In this document: in pieces, positions 9,390-10,343 of the stretch
How the letters are laid out: each line of letters starts with the position of its first letter
Position numbering within the stretch: the stretch's first letter is position 1
Source of the DNA: Burkholderiales bacterium
Lineage (GTDB): Bacteria > Pseudomonadota > Gammaproteobacteria > Burkholderiales > Burkholderiaceae_C
Direction: 5' to 3'
Assembly: GCA_028869035.1 (NCBI GenBank)
Contig: JAGWTL010000084.1
Coordinates: 1 to 10,343 of the forward strand
DNA: 10,343 nucleotides
Translations under genes and position numbers: made by a program
Notes under the pieces: generated by a model
The model's input: the letters and a program-made list of their open reading frames with translations, nothing else
Database searches by the model: none
What the model was told of the DNA's origin: nothing

Positions 9390-10030
9390 CCAACCCCCCT
9401 GACGTTCTTGATGACTCCGCTGCCCAGCTTGCGCCGCAACGCATGGATCAGAAACTCGACGGCATTGCTTTCGACCTCTTCTCCCCAGCCGTAAATCCGG
9501 TCCTCCAGCGCGCTTCGAGACAGAATGGCTCCCGGCCGAATCAGCAGGGCTTGCAGCAAGGAGAACTCGCGGTTGGACAGTTGCACCGGAGAGCCGCCAT
9601 GGATGGCGGCCTCTTTTGTGGCCGGATCGAGCGACACCACGCCGTTGCTGAGAACGGGAGTGGCAGCGCCGCCCTTGCGCCGCAGGACAGCGCGCATCCG
9701 GGCCAGCAGCTCCGCCATCTCGAAAGGCTTGAGCACGTAGTCATCGGCCCCGCCATCCAGACCACGCAGGCGGTCGTTCAGGCCATCGCGCGCCGTGATG
9801 ATGAGCAAGGAAATCGGGTTGTCCTTGGCGCGGATGCTGGTCAGCACGTCGAGTCCATCCTTGCCGGGCAGGCCGAGGTCCAGGAGCACCAGGTCATAGT
9901 GCTGGCAATCCAGTGTCGCCAGGGCGGTCTGACCGTTCTTAACCCAGTCTGTCGCATAAGAGGCATCTCTCAATGCGCCCTGGATCGCTTCTCCAATCAT
10001 GGGATCGTCTTCAACCAGCAGTACCCGCAT
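9365..10030 (-). CDS. OmpR-family response regulator, QseB/PmrA-like
   Basis: A 221-residue DNA-binding transcription regulator and cognate partner of the overlapping kinase. Receiver domain, residues 1 to about 118: acidic pocket Asp8/Asp9, phospho-acceptor Asp51 in LVLLDLGLPGKDG, Thr79 and Lys101 in DDYVLKPF. Winged-helix domain, about 128-220: LSNREFSLLQALLIRPGAI, NAVEFLIHALRRKL and the wing NVRGVGWMVSK, typical of the QseB/PmrA/TctD group. ATG 10030 is chosen because GGAGGGAGA immediately precedes it; an in-frame TTG at 10045 would add five residues without better support. The start is 22 bases after the stop of the upstream membrane-protein gene, so all three are probably one transcript with its promoter outside the window. 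No paired direct repeat of the QseB/PmrA type is visible near this operon, as expected if the promoter lies beyond the right edge. Confidence 0.95.
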   Translation of the reverse strand: MRVLLVEDDPMIGEAIQGALRDASYATDWVKNGQTALATLDCQHYDLVLLDLGLPGKDGLDVLTSIRAKDNPISLLIITARDGLNDRLRGLDGGADDYVLKPFEMAELLARMRAVLRRKGGAATPVLSNGVVSLDPATKEAAIHGGSPVQLSNREFSLLQALLIRPGAILSRSALEDRIYGWGEEVESNAVEFLIHALRRKLGSGVIKNVRGVGWMVSKSA

Positions 10031-10052
10031 TCTCCCTCCGTTCAAAAGCTTT

Positions 10053-10343
10053 TCAATGTGCTGTTCTCGCTGCCCGCTGTCTGAACAGCAGAAGAGCCGC
10101 CAGCATGAATGCCAACAGTACGGCCGATGCCGAATAGCGGCTCAGTGCTAGCCCCCACGCGCTCAGTGGCTTGTCCAGAAAGTCGCCGACCACAGCTCCC
10201 AATGGGCGAGTCAGAATGAAGGCTGCCCAGAACAGCAACGTGCGGGACACGCTTGTCCAGTAATAGGCTGCCACGACCAACGCGAGCAATCCGCCAAACA
10301 CGATGGCCGCACCGACGTAACCAAGGCCTGCCGTATCAGCCGT
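10053..10343 (-). CDS. COG4705-type integral membrane protein, C-terminal part
   Basis: The frame is open to the window edge and reads TADTAGLGYVGAAIVFGGLL from base 10343; a GTG at 10301 is an internal codon rather than a start, so the gene is cut by the window. The 96 visible residues hold about three hydrophobic segments: about 7-28, about 33-52 and about 72-86. The hallmark is LLFWAAFILTRPLGAVVGDF (about 36-55), followed by LDKP and a Gly-Leu-Ala-Leu-Ser-Arg turn. I know this FW-AFILTRPLGA-GD-KP pattern from uncharacterised COG4705 membrane proteins, in which it occurs in repeated copies over roughly 250 residues. The protein ends in a basic tail (RQRAARTAH). No biochemical role is established to my knowledge. 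Its position as first visible gene of the operon, 22 bases before the regulator, suggests that it is a target, sensor partner or accessory of the two-component system. Transport is possible but unproven. Confidence 0.75.
   Translation of the reverse strand, partial: TADTAGLGYVGAAIVFGGLLALVVAAYYWTSVSRTLLFWAAFILTRPLGAVVGDFLDKPLSAWGLALSRYSASAVLLAFMLAALLLFRQRAARTAH

Overview
The window looks like chromosomal DNA of a betaproteobacterium, most likely order Burkholderiales and plausibly family Comamonadaceae. This rests on the high GC content, the protein flavour of UvrA, SSB and the QseBC-like two-component pair, and the order uvrA / MFS transporter / ssb, which I recall as common in that group. 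No species is assigned. I see no phage, insertion sequence, CRISPR array, tRNA or rRNA. Nearly all of it reads as intact housekeeping or ordinary accessory genes.

Layout, left to right. (1) 1-2264, + strand: the 3' three-quarters of an iron-sulfur L-serine dehydratase gene, followed after 41 bases by a complete M20D amidohydrolase (hippurate hydrolase type), probably one catabolic operon. (2) 2436-3008, + strand: a small CigR/RcnB-like lipoprotein with a long Asp/Arg-rich stretch, behind a 171-base leader. (3) 3029-6049, - strand: a complete uvrA, convergent with the lipoprotein gene across a 20-base gap that carries a hairpin. (4) 6204-7892, + strand: a YajR-like MFS transporter, divergent from uvrA, then ssb 27 bases downstream. 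(5) 8016-10343, - strand: an operon, transcribed right to left, of a COG4705-type membrane protein (cut by the window end), an OmpR-family response regulator and a QseC-like histidine kinase.

How the genes work together. SdaA deaminates serine to pyruvate and ammonia, and the neighbouring amidohydrolase releases an amino acid or acid from an N-acyl substrate, so the left end suggests amino-acid salvage. UvrA (nucleotide excision repair) and SSB (replication and repair) form the central genome-maintenance block with the transporter between them. The right-hand operon is a signalling cassette whose signal is unknown; the membrane protein co-transcribed with the regulator pair is the least understood part.

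The middle block (about 2.4-7.9 kb) looks richer in GC than either flank. This may reflect expression or ancestry differences rather than recent transfer. I found no convincing new system; the observations listed are modest.
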